Shown here piece by piece: positions 11,074-22,828 of a stretch of 64,000 nt of DNA (the stretch's first letter is position 1; each line of letters begins with the position of its first letter). Position numbers and translations under genes: made by a program. A model generated the notes under the pieces. It did no database searches. It worked only from the letters and a program-made list of their open reading frames with translations, and was not told where the DNA came from. Source of the DNA: Miscanthus floridulus (Eukaryota > Streptophyta > Magnoliopsida > Poales > Poaceae); NCBI RefSeq assembly GCF_019320115.1, contig NC_089587.1:108301158-108365157 (forward strand), written 5' to 3'.

Positions 11074-14000
11074 TGAAAGGTCCTAATGGCTAGAGGGGGG
11101 GTGAATAGCCTATTAAAAATTTCTACAACAACACTTAACAAACCAGTTAGACAATTATGAGGTGAAGCAAGTGTTGCACTAGCCTACTAAAATTGCAAGC
11201 CACCTACCATAATTCTAGTTTCTATTGTTTCTAACCACACAATGGCTATGTCACTACACTAAGTTAGTGTGTTCTCAAAAGCTAACTAAAAAGCCACACT
11301 AACCAAACTAACAAGCTCTCACGACTAGCTACACTAAAGAGCTTGACAACTAGTTTGTGGTAATGTAAAGAGAGAGAGCAAGTTGGTTATACCATCGAGT
11401 CGAGGAATGAACCAATCAATCACAAGAATGAATACCAATCACCTCGGAATCAAATGATGACAATAATTTTTTACCGAGGTTCACTTGCTTGCCGGCAAGC
11501 TAGTCCTCGTTGTGGTGATTCACTCACTTGAAGGTTCACGAGCTGATTGGTATCACCCGCCAAACCCTCAATAGGGTGCCACACAACCAACATAAGATAA
11601 GGATCACATAAGCCATGAGCAATTTACTAGAGTACCTTTTGGCTCTTCCTCGGGGAAAGGTCAAGAACCTCTCACAATCATCACGATCGGAGCCAGAGAC
11701 AAAAACCAATCTCCGCTCAATGATCCTCGCTACTCCAAGCCATCTAGTTGGCGGCAATCACCAAGAGTAACAAGCGAATCCCATAGCGAAACACGAACAT
11801 CAAGTGCCTCTAGATGCAAACACTCAAGCAATGCACTTGGATTCTCTCCCAATCTCACAAAGATGATGAATCAATGATGGAGATGAGTGGGAGGGCATTG
11901 GCTAAGCTCATAAGGTTGCTATGTCAATGCAAATGGCCAAGAGGGTGAGCTCGAACCGACCATGGGGCTTAAATAGAAGCCCCCATGAAATAGCCGTTGG
12001 CTCTTCAGTTTGCTAAAAATTGGGGCGATCGGACGCACCGGTCGGTTTGACCGAACATAGGACCCCAGCGTCCGATCGCGCGATGCATGCCACTTGTCCC
12101 CTGCTTCAAATGCAGATCGTCTGATCTCAATGGTCATCAGTACATTTAAGTTGTGACCGGACGCACTGCTCAAAGTGATAGGACATAGGACCCTAGCATC
12201 CGATCGTTTCTAGTAAGGTTCCACTCATGACCAGACGTGTCTGATGATGTACAACCAGATGCAGAACCCCAACGTCCGGTCAGTTCCAGTATTGTAACAC
12301 CTCGGGTGTTTAAATACTAAAACATGCCATATCATCATATGCATTGCAAAGCATTTGGCATTTAGTAAAAAACTTTTATATGCATACACTAAAACAAGTT
12401 TACCTTTACGTGGTATGTGTTGAATTGTATTGTTTGAATCAAGTTTAAAATTTGGTTTGGATTTGAATTTTCAAGAAAACCCTGATTTTCAGTATTTAAA
12501 TCCTACCCTGAAAACTCATTTCAAAATCTAAGCATATTTTGGGGTTGAGCCTAAAATCAAAAGTGTAGAGCTTGTCAAGTTATACAAAGTTTGTTTTTGG
12601 AGTTTTCAAAGTTGTTATGAAAAATTTGATGTAATTTGAAAAGGCAAAATTCGTTAAATGTCCCCTATTTGAATTCAAAATTTCATTTCAAAATCTAGAC
12701 TGAATTAGGGGGTGGTTATAAAAGCAAAGTTGTAGAACTTTGAATTTTGAGCAACTTTTATTTTTGGAGATTTTTGAGTTGTTATACAAATTTGGGAGTA
12801 ATTTGGCTTTGAAAATGAATGGCAATTTTGTAAATAAGTGGAACAGTGCCATGGCGACTGCCCCACCGCCGGCGTCCTTCTTCGGGCTTCCAGTCATGCC
12901 TGTGGCCGCCCTCGGCTTTGCGCTGGCACGAGCAGGGCACTGCGTGTCGCCTCCTTGCATTTCTGCCACCCTATAAAGCCCTGGAGTCGTCACCGTTCGT
13001 TTCCGTTCTTTGCTCTGCTTCTCCCGTCGCCATCGTTCAACTTCGGCGAGCCCGCGCCATCGCTGTAGTGCCTCCACCATCGCAGCTAATCCAGTCCTAG
13101 CTCCATCTCCTTCTTGCACATCCATCTAGCCAGCTTTGGTTGCTTGATTCCGCTGGGAACCCGCTGTGCGCACGTTTCTTCCTCACGGCCGGCAGCGTCA
13201 CCGGTGATCCCGCTTCACCGTGGCCAGAGCTCTGTGGTGAGTCTCTGATCTAGCAGAGTCGTGATTCAGCTTCGCCATGATGCCATGGTGCTTTGTGCTC
13301 AATTGAGTGACCGTTTTGTGCACCACAGTCGCCGGAACACCGCCACCGACGATCCTTGCTCCGCCGTGAACGCTGTGACCGTCGACCCGCCTCCCCGTTG
13401 TTCCTCCGGCTCGTCCATCGCCTTCAACGTGATCGGGGTGAGCTACTGGTGCTTCCTATACCCTTTGTTTAACTGTTAACGGTCTCCTATCGTCGGCGTA
13501 GCACCGCCGTGCCGTCGTGTCCGCCATGGCCAGTGTCAAGCTCGAACCTCGCCGTAATTAGTCCTGTTGGTGCTCCAAATCGATGCGCCTTGTCTTGGTG
13601 AACGTGTTGGTATCTTTGCTGTCGCCGTTGGTCTCACCAGCGGTGAGTTATCGCTGGTCAGCGCGTCGTTGCCGTGGTCAGCGCCAAAGGTTGAAGATGA
13701 CATGTGGGGTCGGTTGTCAGTGACTCAGCGTTCAAAATGAATTTTTCTATTTTGTAGATTTGAATGAATAGTGATAGTTTTTGTTATTTTTGTGTAGAAT
13801 TATTTAGAGTTCCAAAAATTATGAAAAGTTTTGTGTGACCTCTCTATGATGTATACTATTTAAGAAAAATATTAAATGTTGTTTTTCTGTAGTTTTTGAG
13901 TGTGATAAAAATTGCTCAATTAATTAATAAATGAGTTTTCATGATATTTCTAGGCTTAATTCTTTATCCAAAAATTATGAAAATTGTTTTGCCACTTAGT

Positions 14001-16611
14001 TATCATGTAATGAACATTTACAAAAAATTTGAGCTCAATTAGAGTAAGTTGATTTATTTCATAATTTTGAATTAAATAATTAATTCATAAAAGCAAATAG
14101 TAACCTTTAATGATTTAGGTTTTGTTTGAAATTTTGGATTGAGTGATGACCTTGGATCATTAGTTGGTAATGATCCTTGGCAATTGATGTATGTGTTACG
14201 AAAAGGGTTTAGTTAATTTGACTTGCAACTGTACCACGAATGAAACTTGTATTCGAATTGTTAATTTTGCATCCATCATCAAACATCATGTTTCGTATTC
14301 CGCATCATGTTAAACATAGCATTGTTACTACATGTAGTGAACGAAGGTGAACACGTGGTAGTTAATCAAGTTGCGGAGGAGGTTAATCCATCTGTTGAGG
14401 TCGGATCGGATAATTGTGGAACGTCGTAGGAACCTAACTTTTCCGTCAACGAAGGCAAGTCCCGGATGCATTTAACCCTACCTTGTGTTTTACAAGTTTT
14501 TATCGCTTTTGCTTTTCAATACTGCATTAAGTGATTAGGAGTTGAGTGGAAACCTAATTGGTGCATTACCAACCTTGTTTTTCCATATCTACCTTGTTAC
14601 CAGTTTTAATTCATAAATGCCTAGTTATGCTTAGCCGGGTGATTACCTGTCACCTGCGAGTTTTAAATGGATCTTTGGTAACTTATGTTATCATGAGATA
14701 TGAGCATGTGAAGTAATAAATCTAGACCGGGCGGACTCGGTGTGTGAGAGCCACAAGACATGGAGGTCTTATGAGCGGCTTCTTTCCGCCTGTGTCGATT
14801 AAGGTCCGTCCGTTGTTGAATTGCATGAGGTGAGACTTTGTAGTACTAACCACATACTCCGGTAAGCCTTAACTTGGCTATTCTATTACGAGAATGGCTA
14901 CTCGCGCACTGGGAGTGGAGATATGGCGGGAATAGCGTGTACCCACGTAGCAATGGGCTGGATTGGTGGAGTACTGTATTCTCGGGTGGCGCGGACCCGT
15001 TCTTATTTTAGAAGATCCGAGGGTAGGTTGATATATGTAAGTTGGGGACCTGCTTATGTCATGTGGTCTGGAATCCCCAGCTGGGTTTATAATCGGTTTG
15101 AATCGTCATTGCTCCTCGGTTATGGAGACTCAACTCACTGTTCATCATCATAGTTAATAACTAAAACTTGAGCTGGATTTGAGAAAGAGTTTGATATGAA
15201 GTTCATGATCTCATTACGGATCATGGCAGATTCATATATTGTTCTTATGAAGTTTAAATGTTGAAATACTAAAATTTTGTAAAGAGCTTTTTCGCAAAAG
15301 AACTTTGAGTATTGCTAAAGCCATACCTTGAACCCCTAAGCTTGCATTCCTGAGTCTTCTTAGTTTTTATTTTGGTTAAGTCTTGTTGAGTACTTTTGTA
15401 CTCAGGGTTCATTGACCCTTGTTGCAGGTGAGCCTCATGAGCAGGTCTATTTTGGACCTTGCTGCATGACTGTTGTTCCTGTCGATGATGATAAGTGAAT
15501 GTGTGATCCTTGGGCAGGATGCTTATTTTGTGTGTTATGTTTATGTTAATTATGCCACTCCACTACTACTATGGTTTGTAATAATTATCGAACTTAGTTT
15601 GTAAGGTTTGAAACAACTGGTTTGTAAATTAAGTTATCGTAAGACTTCCGCTATTTTACTCTAATGTATATATTTGAATAAATGTTGTAATACTGCAATG
15701 ACTCTGTAATGTGATCCTGCTCAGAAATCGTGGATGATTCGGGGTTCTCCGAGGACATCCGACAGACTTCTTAAGTTACCAGGAACATATGCATAGTTGT
15801 CAAAGGTCATTGGACAATGATAAGTGCATGTGGGTCCTATAATTTAGAAGGTTCTGCCACAAGTATGCTTCTAGAGGTGGAAATTCATGATCGAAGACGT
15901 CCGATCGGTCATGATCGGACGCAGCACCAGCATCCGGTCCTTTCTCTTCTTCTTAGTGCTCCACATCAGTGGGACCGGACGCACCCCGCCAGCGTCCAGT
16001 CGAAGACCGACGCCAGTGTCTTCACTGCTTCTACTGACCGGACATGTCGGTCTAGTTGAGGCCAGCGTCCGGTCCACTCTATGAAACCCTGTCTTTTCTG
16101 TACAGGGCACCGGTGGCACTGTCGGACTGTCCACCGGTGAAGTTCCGAGCCCTTGCTCAAATGTGCCAACCACCAAGTGTATCACCTTGTGCACATGTGT
16201 TGGCATATTTTGACAAATGTTTTCAAGGGTGTTAGCACTCCACTAGATCCTAAATGCATATTCAATGAGCTAGAGCATCTAGTGGCACTTTGATAACCGC
16301 ATTTCGATACGGGTTTCACCCCCTCTTAATAGTATGGCTATCGATCCTAAATGTGATCACACGCACTAAGTGTCTCGATCACCAAAACAAAATGGCTCCT
16401 AAAATTTATACCTTTGCCTTAAGCCTTTTGTTTTTCTTTCTTCTTTTCCAAGTCCTAGCACTTGATCATCACCATGGCAACACCATCGTCATGTCATGAT
16501 CTTCATTTGCTTCACCACTTGGTGTAGTGCTACCTATCTCATAATCACTTTGATAAACTAGGTTAGCACTTAGGGTTTCATCAATTCACCAAAACCAAAC
16601 TAGAGCTTTCA
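11074..16611 (-). repeat. Sirevirus 5' LTR, interrupted
   Basis: The LTR sequence is in two pieces, 11074-12292 and 15862-16611, which together (about 1.96 kb) align along the whole 3' LTR. The foreign insert at 12293-15861 falls in the stretch TTCCAGTATGCTTC. The ends are TGAAAGG and GCTTTCA. Confidence 0.9.
12293..15861 (+). mobile_element. Solo LTR of a Tekay-like gypsy family (3,569 bp)
   Basis: It starts TGTAACACCTCGGGTG and ends GGTTCTGCCACA. It is flanked by the 5-bp duplication AGTAT (12288-12292 and 15862-15866), with no internal region, PBS or PPT inside. Its ends and internal blocks match, in the opposite orientation, the LTRs of the chromovirus at 43913-58672: TACTCAGGGTT followed by TTGCAGGTGAG near 15400-15430, and GGCAAGTCCCGGATGCA near 14453. 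A TATA-like CCTATAAAGCC at 12970-12980 may mark the LTR promoter. No ORF inside is convincing. Confidence 0.88.
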
Positions 16612-16616
16612 TAGAG
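16612..16616. repeat. Right target-site duplication TAGAG of the Sirevirus
   Basis: Second copy of the 5-bp duplication, directly after the LTR end GCTTTCA. Confidence 0.9.
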
Positions 16617-16880
16617 CTTGTGCGTGTGTGGCTAGCAGCGGCGCTGATATGCGGACAGCGGTGGCGCTCGTGTGGACGTGGGCGCTAGCACATGACTGAA
16701 GGGTGGGTGATGCGGTGGAGCCAATCCGAATGGGGAAGATAAGATGTCGCTCTTTTTTTTGGAAAAATCGTGTATGTCGATGAGGGAAGCAGGCTTGTGG
16801 GCCGATCCGTAGCCCAACTAGCCACGTCCGGACTGACCGACGCGGGACGGACACCCGTGGTGGAGCATTAGCATTACATA
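16617..16880. mobile_element. Continuation of the interrupted DNA element
   Basis: This GC-rich piece continues the sequence that stops at 2580. It ends with GTCCGGACTGACCGACG and GGAGCATTAGCA. Reverse complemented, TGCTAATGCTCC resembles the opposite terminus GGCTAGCGCCC only loosely. Whether the element ends here or runs on to 18136 is unclear. Confidence 0.4.
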
Positions 16881-16884
16881 ATTG

Positions 16885-18136
16885 ATAGGATTAGGCCGTC
16901 CGGACGGATTTAGTCTCTGGATGCAATGTGGCAACCTAACAACCTCACATCCCTCTACCCATAGAACATACAGTACTAGCTTCTCCCCTTAATATCAATA
17001 TTACTTGTTCGCTTTCCTCTCTCGTTTGCATGACATCACTTGCTTTGACTTCCTACTTGTTGCCCAACGGCGGCCACCCTCTCCACCATGCCCTACCGCA
17101 AGCGTCAGCCATCCTGGGCTTGTGGAGCCCAATATGTCTGCTCCCCTCTCTCTATATATATATCACGCTCCCTTCTCTCGTCGCGCCGCTCTCTCTCCTT
17201 CTCTGGTTGCTGCTCGCACGTGCGGACAGGGCCGGCCAAGCCCGGAGCTCCCCAGTCGTCATTGTTCCCTTTCCTTCTGGCCCTCTCGCGACCCACTCCT
17301 AGCTCCACCAACGCCGCCTTACGCTCATAGTCCCCCCTATGCATGCTCACCGAGCAAATCCCCCGCCGCCCCCTTTTTCCAGCTCGTCGCGCCATAGGAC
17401 AGTAACCGTGGTGAGCTGTCCCTAGTGGCCCTCCACCCAGCCAACCATGCTACCTCCGTGTCCACCTCACCTCCCTCCATCTCCTGCATGCGTTTGCTAT
17501 GGTGGATATCTGCCGGCACATCGCCGCCGCTAGTGCCGCCTCCAACATGCTGCTGGTATGTCTGGCCGGCCCTACACCGAGCCTCCATTCGTCCAAGCAG
17601 CAAGTAGATGTTGTGCTTGAAAGTGGATGTTGCAAGAGTATGTTTCGAGTGTGTCAACTATTTCAAAGGTATGTTGCAATGTTTCATATGGATGTTGCAG
17701 AAGTAGATCGGGATATATGTTGTAATGGTTGTACACATATGTTGCAAACGTCTATTCCAAATGTTTCATCTGTTTTTCAAACTGGATGTTGCATGTGTTT
17801 CACATATACGTTGTAAGTGTTTATTTGGGTGTTGCATATGTTTTTTCAATGGCTTTTCAAGTGTTTTCATGTGTTTTTGCAAGTGTTTCAGACGCATGTT
17901 TCAAGTGTTTCTGTCTTCACACATGTCTTCACACGTATGGTGCAAATATTTCATCTGAATGTTTCAAAAACAGATCGGGTGTTGTTGTTGGGGATTTACA
18001 TGCTGTAGCAGGCATCCAAGCGGGGGAAGTAGAGGGAGTGCAAGCGGTCTCCGTGTGGGGTCAGGAGGTGTAGGCGACCTTCGGACAGCGCGGGCGTCCG
18101 GACACGCGCATCCGTCCAGACGTCTAGGCACTAGCA
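16885..18136. mobile_element. Inverted DNA-element arm with ATGTTGCA-type repeats (right arm)
   Basis: The repeat zone 17600-17990 is built of degenerate ATGTTGCA(a/t) and GTTTCA(a/t) units, the reverse complement of those at 1862-2310. The block 17584-17636 matches 2266-2317 inverted. The right end 18112-18136 is the inverted match of 1621-1645, differing mainly by C/T changes. GTCCGGACGGAT near 16902-16913 may be an inner terminus. The GC-rich ORFs at 17005-17397 and on the opposite strand look like low-complexity noise. It is either the second arm of a long foldback element or a second copy of the family in reverse orientation. Confidence 0.5.
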
Positions 18137-18139
18137 CTG

Positions 18140-18530
18140 TCGTATAGTTTATAGACAAGGTTGCCTCTGTAGCCTGTACACATTCAGGCAAGCCACAAGC
18201 CATAACCATGTCTCGCTATCTGAATGTCTGATCTACACATGATGGAGAAGACGATCCAAAGGTATCAGAAGAAATTGTTAATTTACAGGTGAAGATGGTT
18301 ACATGAGTAGAGGCATTCATATTAGTACATTATGCTAATTTACAATGGAGTAAACAACTATTATACAAGCACACATATACCTCCTCGCCAAACTTGAAGC
18401 GCTCACTTATTTATCCAGAAACCTCCATGCCAACCTAAGTTCTATTATAGAAGATGGTACTAGAAACCTCGAGCAAAAAGATGACCGAAACAAATGGAAA
18501 ATCCTCTGAATCCAAGTCTATTTGTATTTC
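18140..18530 (-). other. Probable 3' untranslated and downstream region of the OXS3-like gene
   Basis: No ORF or repeat signature is seen between the DNA element and the stop codon at 18531. ATTTAT at 18407-18412 reads ATAAAT on the minus strand and is a weak candidate poly(A) signal about 120 nt past the stop. Confidence 0.4.
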
Positions 18531-21061
18531 CTATTTCCTATCATTGAGACGAACTGGGGAACTTGGCCTAGGCAGACGATGCAAATCCATCATCGACAAT
18601 GACCTCATAGGCACACATGATGCGCTAGGCATGCAAGAGCCGGATCGTGGTGTGGATATAAAACCATCAGGTGAACGCGGAGAATGGAGATGCTCGGGCA
18701 GTTCGTGCTCTTCAATGCTGATACTGCTGCTGCTCCTCGAACTGCTGCTAGCCAAGGTCACCAAAGAGTTTCTACTCAAACTAGCAAGCCTCTTAGGGGG
18801 GGCAGTTTCATAAACTTGAGCTGCTGATGTTTCATGTGAATTTCCATACATGATGCTGTAGGCAAGGAGATTCTTCCGTTTTCTGGAGTATGGATTCTCT
18901 GCCTTAGTAATGTCTTTTGCAGAGCCTGAAAATGTTATAGCTTCTTTAAGGCACACAAATGATTTGGATTTACCATTATAGAATTTGGATATGCTGCGCC
19001 TGCCCAATAAAAAAAATATGTCAGAAAAGCAATATGTAGAAGCAATCATGCAGCCAACAAGCATATATATAGCAAAAGACCGAAGTTAACTGCCAGATGA
19101 CTGGGTTGAGAAGTCCGACCGCATTTTTCCACACAAAAGTAATAGCATCACAATGCTATTTGGTTGATTTTATTGGGAAGCATATCATAATCCCTCCCCT
19201 ACAGAAAGAATTAAGCATGCTGTTTCAGATTTCAAACATACTGTAGTGATAAAGAACAGGGATTTTCAGTTTCAAGAAGACCTTGGTATGATTTCACATT
19301 TCAGAAATAAACACCATGGCCAGATGATGTTATTTTAACTGAGTGGTGGTTTCAAGCTTCGTGGTAAGTGTCAAGCAATACTGCAAAAGGACCCTACTGC
19401 AAAGGCTTCAACTCATTAGTAATTTTGGTCGCTTGGTGGTTATGGAAGCACAGTAATGGATGCTTCTGTGAGGTGACCTCTCCTAATTTCAATGTCATTA
19501 TGTAAGATATAAGGGATGCGACCATCTTGTGGAGTATGGAAGCTAATACAGCAGTGGCATTTGCATGTATATGTTGGTGGTCGTTTTCCTTTTTGTTTCC
19601 TTGGCATGGTCCATGTATTAAAGCCTGCACCAATGGGCTTGTATAAGTCTTATACTCTTCTTAGACTCCCTTTCTTATTATTATTAATATAAAAAAGCAA
19701 AGATTTCAAAAAAAAAACCAAAGGTCATGTTTTGAGTTTTGACTAAACAACAATCCAAAGCTGGTGAGACCATGGATATGCTGTGGGGGAACAGTACTTA
19801 TGCTGAAGTGTATGGATGATATTATTGGTGGCTCATAAGCCAATAATTTATTTTCTGTGGTTCAGAGACACTCAAACCACTAGAGTCTTTGTCAACTGAA
19901 AGTTGCTGCTTAAGATTGGTTGGTACCATGTGAGGCAGGTCCTTTTCAGCTGCTTAATGTTTCAACCAAAATGTGCCATTATTACCAATATGCATTTTAC
20001 ATGCCAGATATCCCAGATGAATAATTGATTTCCATGTTCTACGTTTAAATCTTAGAAATGTTTGACTATTATGTATTGAAATTGTTGATATGGTTGCAAT
20101 ATTAATATATGCAAATACCACTCATCTCCTAAATATAAAAGCTAACTACTAGTCCTACTTCGATCACATGTCAAAGAAGACAGTGGAGCATTCCTTGCTG
20201 CATGAGCTTGACATGTCAGAATTATCCAGATGAAGCAAGATCCTACTTTGATCCTATTTCTCTCAAACGATACAGATATTTTGATAGTCTGATAATTATT
20301 TCAGAACAGTTTGCCACAAGGTCACTCAAACAAAATGATATATGTGAAATTGCAGATAGACCTAATTAAAAGAAGCAGCCACCGCAAAGAGGCATATGAA
20401 AACTATGCAAATTAACACCAAAACAATTTTGGCATTTTTTTTTATAATAGCTAATCTAGTCTATTAGCCAAAGCACCTAATGACAATTCGTGGTTCTACT
20501 ACCTCATATAGTCACATCCAAGCCTATCTTTAATCTCACATTTCCTCCTTTGTGAATTAACAAAGCTAATATCTCGAAAATACTCATTGGATCCCAAAAA
20601 CTAGCAGTGTACCATTTGTCAAAAGAAGCAGCAGAATCACACCGACAGAGTAATCTCTGTAAATTCCAATAAACTAACCTGAATATTTTTTTTAGGAAAT
20701 TAACATACAGAAATCAATAGGGAATACACCAAACTAAGCAAATTAGAAGCTTAACTTCACAGATTCCCCCCAAGGAACCAATTTCTCCTGCAGAACCCAC
20801 ATCAGAAAAGAATAAAAAAAACAATCAAATAAATAAACTGGCAAAAACTCACCGAATTGGTAGCGCCTCCTCCAATGCCTCCAACCCCACGAGGCCAGCC
20901 CCTCCTTCTCCTCCTCCTGCGTACGCGCTCTGCACCTCCCCCTCCCCTTCCTCCTCCTTCCCCGGCGGCGAGCACTCGTCGCTGTCCCCGCCTATGGACG
21001 ACGAGCTGCACGCCGATGCCGGCTGAGGTGGGTCCATCGCCGCCTCGACGTCGACCGGCAT
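18531..21061 (-). CDS. OXIDATIVE STRESS 3 (OXS3)-like protein, two exons
   Basis: This is the only intact host gene recognised. Exon 1 runs 21061-20853 and exon 2 runs 18999-18531. The intron 20852-19000 (1,853 nt) has a GTGAGT donor and a TTGGGCAG acceptor, and the join keeps frame, giving 225 aa. The N-terminus has the serine-rich SSSSIGGDSDE (about 19-29). LEALEEALPIR (60-70) ends exon 1 and continues across the junction into RSISKFYNGKSKSF (71-84). SAKDITKAENPYSRKRKNLLAYS follows in exon 2, then a serine-rich tail. These blocks define the plant OXS3 family, nuclear proteins linked to heavy-metal and oxidative stress tolerance. The first ATG is at 21061. The ATG at 21037 (MDPPQPAS) has the better context GCGGCGATGG and would give 217 aa. 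A TATA box lies about 275 bp upstream of the first ATG. The intron holds a truncated LINE. Confidence 0.85.
19400..19717 (+). pseudogene. 5'-truncated LINE copy inside the OXS3-like intron
   Basis: The forward strand reads FNSLVILVAWWLWKHSN and, further on, DIRDATILWSMEA, typical of the extreme C-terminus of plant LINE ORF2. It is followed by an untranslated tail and an A-run at 19708-19717. CAAAGG flanks both sides (19400-19405 and 19719-19724), a possible short target duplication. It lies antisense to the host gene. Confidence 0.65.
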
Positions 21062-21334
21062 CCGTCCGACCCGAGTCGCCACGCGGTCGAGCAATTTCAG
21101 GGGCGCGAAGGCACCGACGACCGGACGAGGCCCAGAAGGAAAAGTTTCCGCGGCGAGTGGATTTGTTTCCCTGAGTTTGTAATTTAGTTTTGTGGTGATG
21201 GGGAAGCAACTGCTTCGTGATGGCGACGCCTAACTGACAAGGCTTATCGCTTCCTATCGCCCCTTTTCTTGCGTGCCACGGAGCGAATGTTTGCCTACTT
21301 GCTACTCGCGTTCGAAATGTCATAAAATTTAGAA

Positions 21335-21345
21335 TTTATATATAG
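21335..21345 (-). promoter_or_regulatory. TATA box of the OXS3-like gene
   Basis: The minus strand reads CTATATATAAA here, a strong plant TATA element. It would place the transcription start near 21305, giving a 5' leader of roughly 245 nt. The leader and promoter (21062-21401) contain no other recognisable feature. Confidence 0.6.
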
Positions 21346-21401
21346 TTGCTTCTCGGAAGCTCACTGAAAAACATTTCAAGCAATATAAGAAAAACTACTT
21401 A

Positions 21402-21903
21402 GGCCAATTTTAATGAGAGTTTTATCTATATTTAATAGATTACTACATAATTTATTTTTAAAGATGTGCCAATGCTTTTAAAAGAAGATTCATGTACTCC
21501 CTTCGTCTTAGAAAAAAAATGTAATGATAAAACTTTCTGAAAGTTTGCCGAGTTTATAGAAAATAGTATCAGCATCTAGGACTCCAAATATATTTAATAC
21601 AAAAATATATTTCATAACTAATCTAATTATATTATTTTGTCATAAAGTTTAGTATTTTTCATACAAATTTAGTCAAATTTAAAGTTTTTTTACTTCTTGA
21701 TAAATGGGAATTGCTTTTTTTGTGAGGGGGAGGGTGTAGATGAAACCCTCCCGACTTGATTATCAACTCTAGACGAGTCATAAAATTAAATGTCTATGAA
21801 ATAAAGAATGAAATTATACATTGAGGGTAATTGTTTCTTTCATATTTTATTGCATTATACAATTTTGAAAATAACGTTATAAAACTCTCCACTAGAAATA
21901 GCC
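21402..21903. mobile_element. MITE with TTA duplication, interrupted by a Stowaway
   Basis: The left end GGCCAATTTTAATGAGAG and the right end, reverse complemented GGCTATTTCTAGTGGAGAG, are inverted, and both continue as TTTTAT. TTA flanks both sides (21399-21401, 21904-21906), as for PIF/Harbinger-derived MITEs. The expected size is smaller than 502 bp because another MITE is nested inside. Confidence 0.6.
21496..21720. mobile_element. Degenerate Stowaway-type MITE nested in the MITE above
   Basis: The left terminus CTCCCTTCGTCTTAGAAAAA follows a TA dinucleotide and is close to the Stowaway consensus CTCCCTCCGTCC. The right end is eroded, although AAATTTAGTCAAATTTAAAG is typical of the interior near that end. 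The end coordinate is approximate. Confidence 0.55.
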
Positions 21904-21906
21904 TTA

Positions 21907-22264
21907 GTTGCTTTAGACATCATCTAAAACAAAAGTAGCCAGCTAAGGGCCCTGATTTTTTTAACCTTTTTTAAAAAAATATTTACATTTCTACCTGGGG
22001 CGTTATAAACCTATGTTTAGACCCACGGGGGCACCATGATCTATAGCATCGAGGTAACACGGCTCAGCGCCGTAGGACATGGTGCCGAGCCTCTTGGGTT
22101 GTGTGGCGTGGCTATTTGACGTGGCGTTGAAGTGGACGAGGCTCGGCACCATGGGCCATGATGCTGATCTCGACGCCAAGCTCGCAACATACAAGCCAAG
22201 TGACCTTCTGCTTCCTCTCTCTTTCTCTCTTTATCTACTTACTTCCTCTTTCTTTCTCCTTTCT
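21907..22264. other. Intergenic sequence with a GGCTCGGCACCATG inverted pair
   Basis: ATGGTGCCGAGCC (22079-22091) and GGCTCGGCACCAT (22140-22152) face each other about 50 bp apart and would pair as a hairpin. No gene is supported. The GC-rich segment that follows may be the same element. Confidence 0.35.
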
Positions 22265-22534
22265 CTATTGTGACATCCCTGTCACGCTCGCCGCCATTGG
22301 CCCCGCCGCACTCGCGTCCCCGCCTACCCGGCCACCTGTCGCCACCCATATTCCTGCCACCTCCCCGCCAGGGCGCGCGGCCGCACCGACTGCCTCACGC
22401 CCTGCCACACGACACCTTATTGCGGGCGCGCAGAGGCCGATGTCCCGTGGCAGGGCGGGCTGACTAGTGCCCGTCCCTGCCACCGTGTCGCCCAGTCTCG
22501 CCACTGCCCATGCCACCGTCCCACGAGTAAAATT
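22265..22534. other. GC-rich segment upstream of a transposase fragment
   Basis: Proline/alanine-type ORFs occur in several frames on both strands, which is expected from GC-rich sequence and not evidence of a gene. It may be the untranslated leader of the Mutator-like fragment that follows. Confidence 0.3.
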
Positions 22535-22828
22535 TTTGTAGTATGTAATTTAGTTAGTTAATTACTAATTAGCATCAATTAGTGAAATAGTTAGTTAATT
22601 TAGTTCTTTAGTTAGTTAATTAGTGAGTTAATTTAGTGACTTAGTTAGTTAATTTAGTTACTTAGTAGATGTATTTACTTAATTAGTTATTACTAGTTAT
22701 TAGTTACTTAGTAAGTAGTTAGGTAGTTAGTTACTTAGTAGTTACTTAGCTAGTTAGTTACTTAGTAGTTATTTAATTAGTTAGTAATAGTTAGTTAGTC
22801 AGGTAGTGTTTAGTTACTTAGTAATTGG
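22535..22828. repeat. Degenerate TTAG/TTAA simple-repeat tract
   Basis: About 290 bp built from TAGTTAGTTAATTAG-like units of 4-8 bp with many variants. It is not the plant telomere repeat (TTTAGGG). Confidence 0.8.

Larger units (their letters stand above)
2586..16611 (-). mobile_element. Sirevirus (Ty1/copia) LTR retrotransposon, defective, with a nested solo LTR
   Basis: The element has direct LTRs (2586-4582 and 11074-16611), a 5-bp TSD TAGAG and a primer-binding site complementary to initiator tRNA-Met at 11060-11071. Its coding order on the minus strand is gag, protease, integrase, RT/RNase H, which is the copia order. The long gag with a CCHC knuckle and a coiled coil, and multiple polypurine tracts upstream of the 3' LTR, are Sirevirus (SIRE/Maximus lineage) features. 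The 5' LTR is split by a foreign 3.57-kb solo LTR. Several nonsense codons and at least one frameshift make it non-functional. LTR copies have visibly diverged, mainly by C/T changes, so the insertion is not recent. Confidence 0.92.

Noticed and set aside
17005..17397. 130-aa plus-strand ORF
   Set aside because: Proline/serine-rich translation of CT-rich sequence, with competing ORFs in other frames and no recognisable motif.
20802..21323. 173-aa minus-strand ORF overlapping exon 1 of the OXS3-like gene
   Set aside because: Different frame from the exon whose conserved motifs continue across the splice junction; arginine/glycine-rich shadow.
22535..22828. Interstitial telomere repeat
   Set aside because: The units are TTAG/TTAA, not TTTAGGG.
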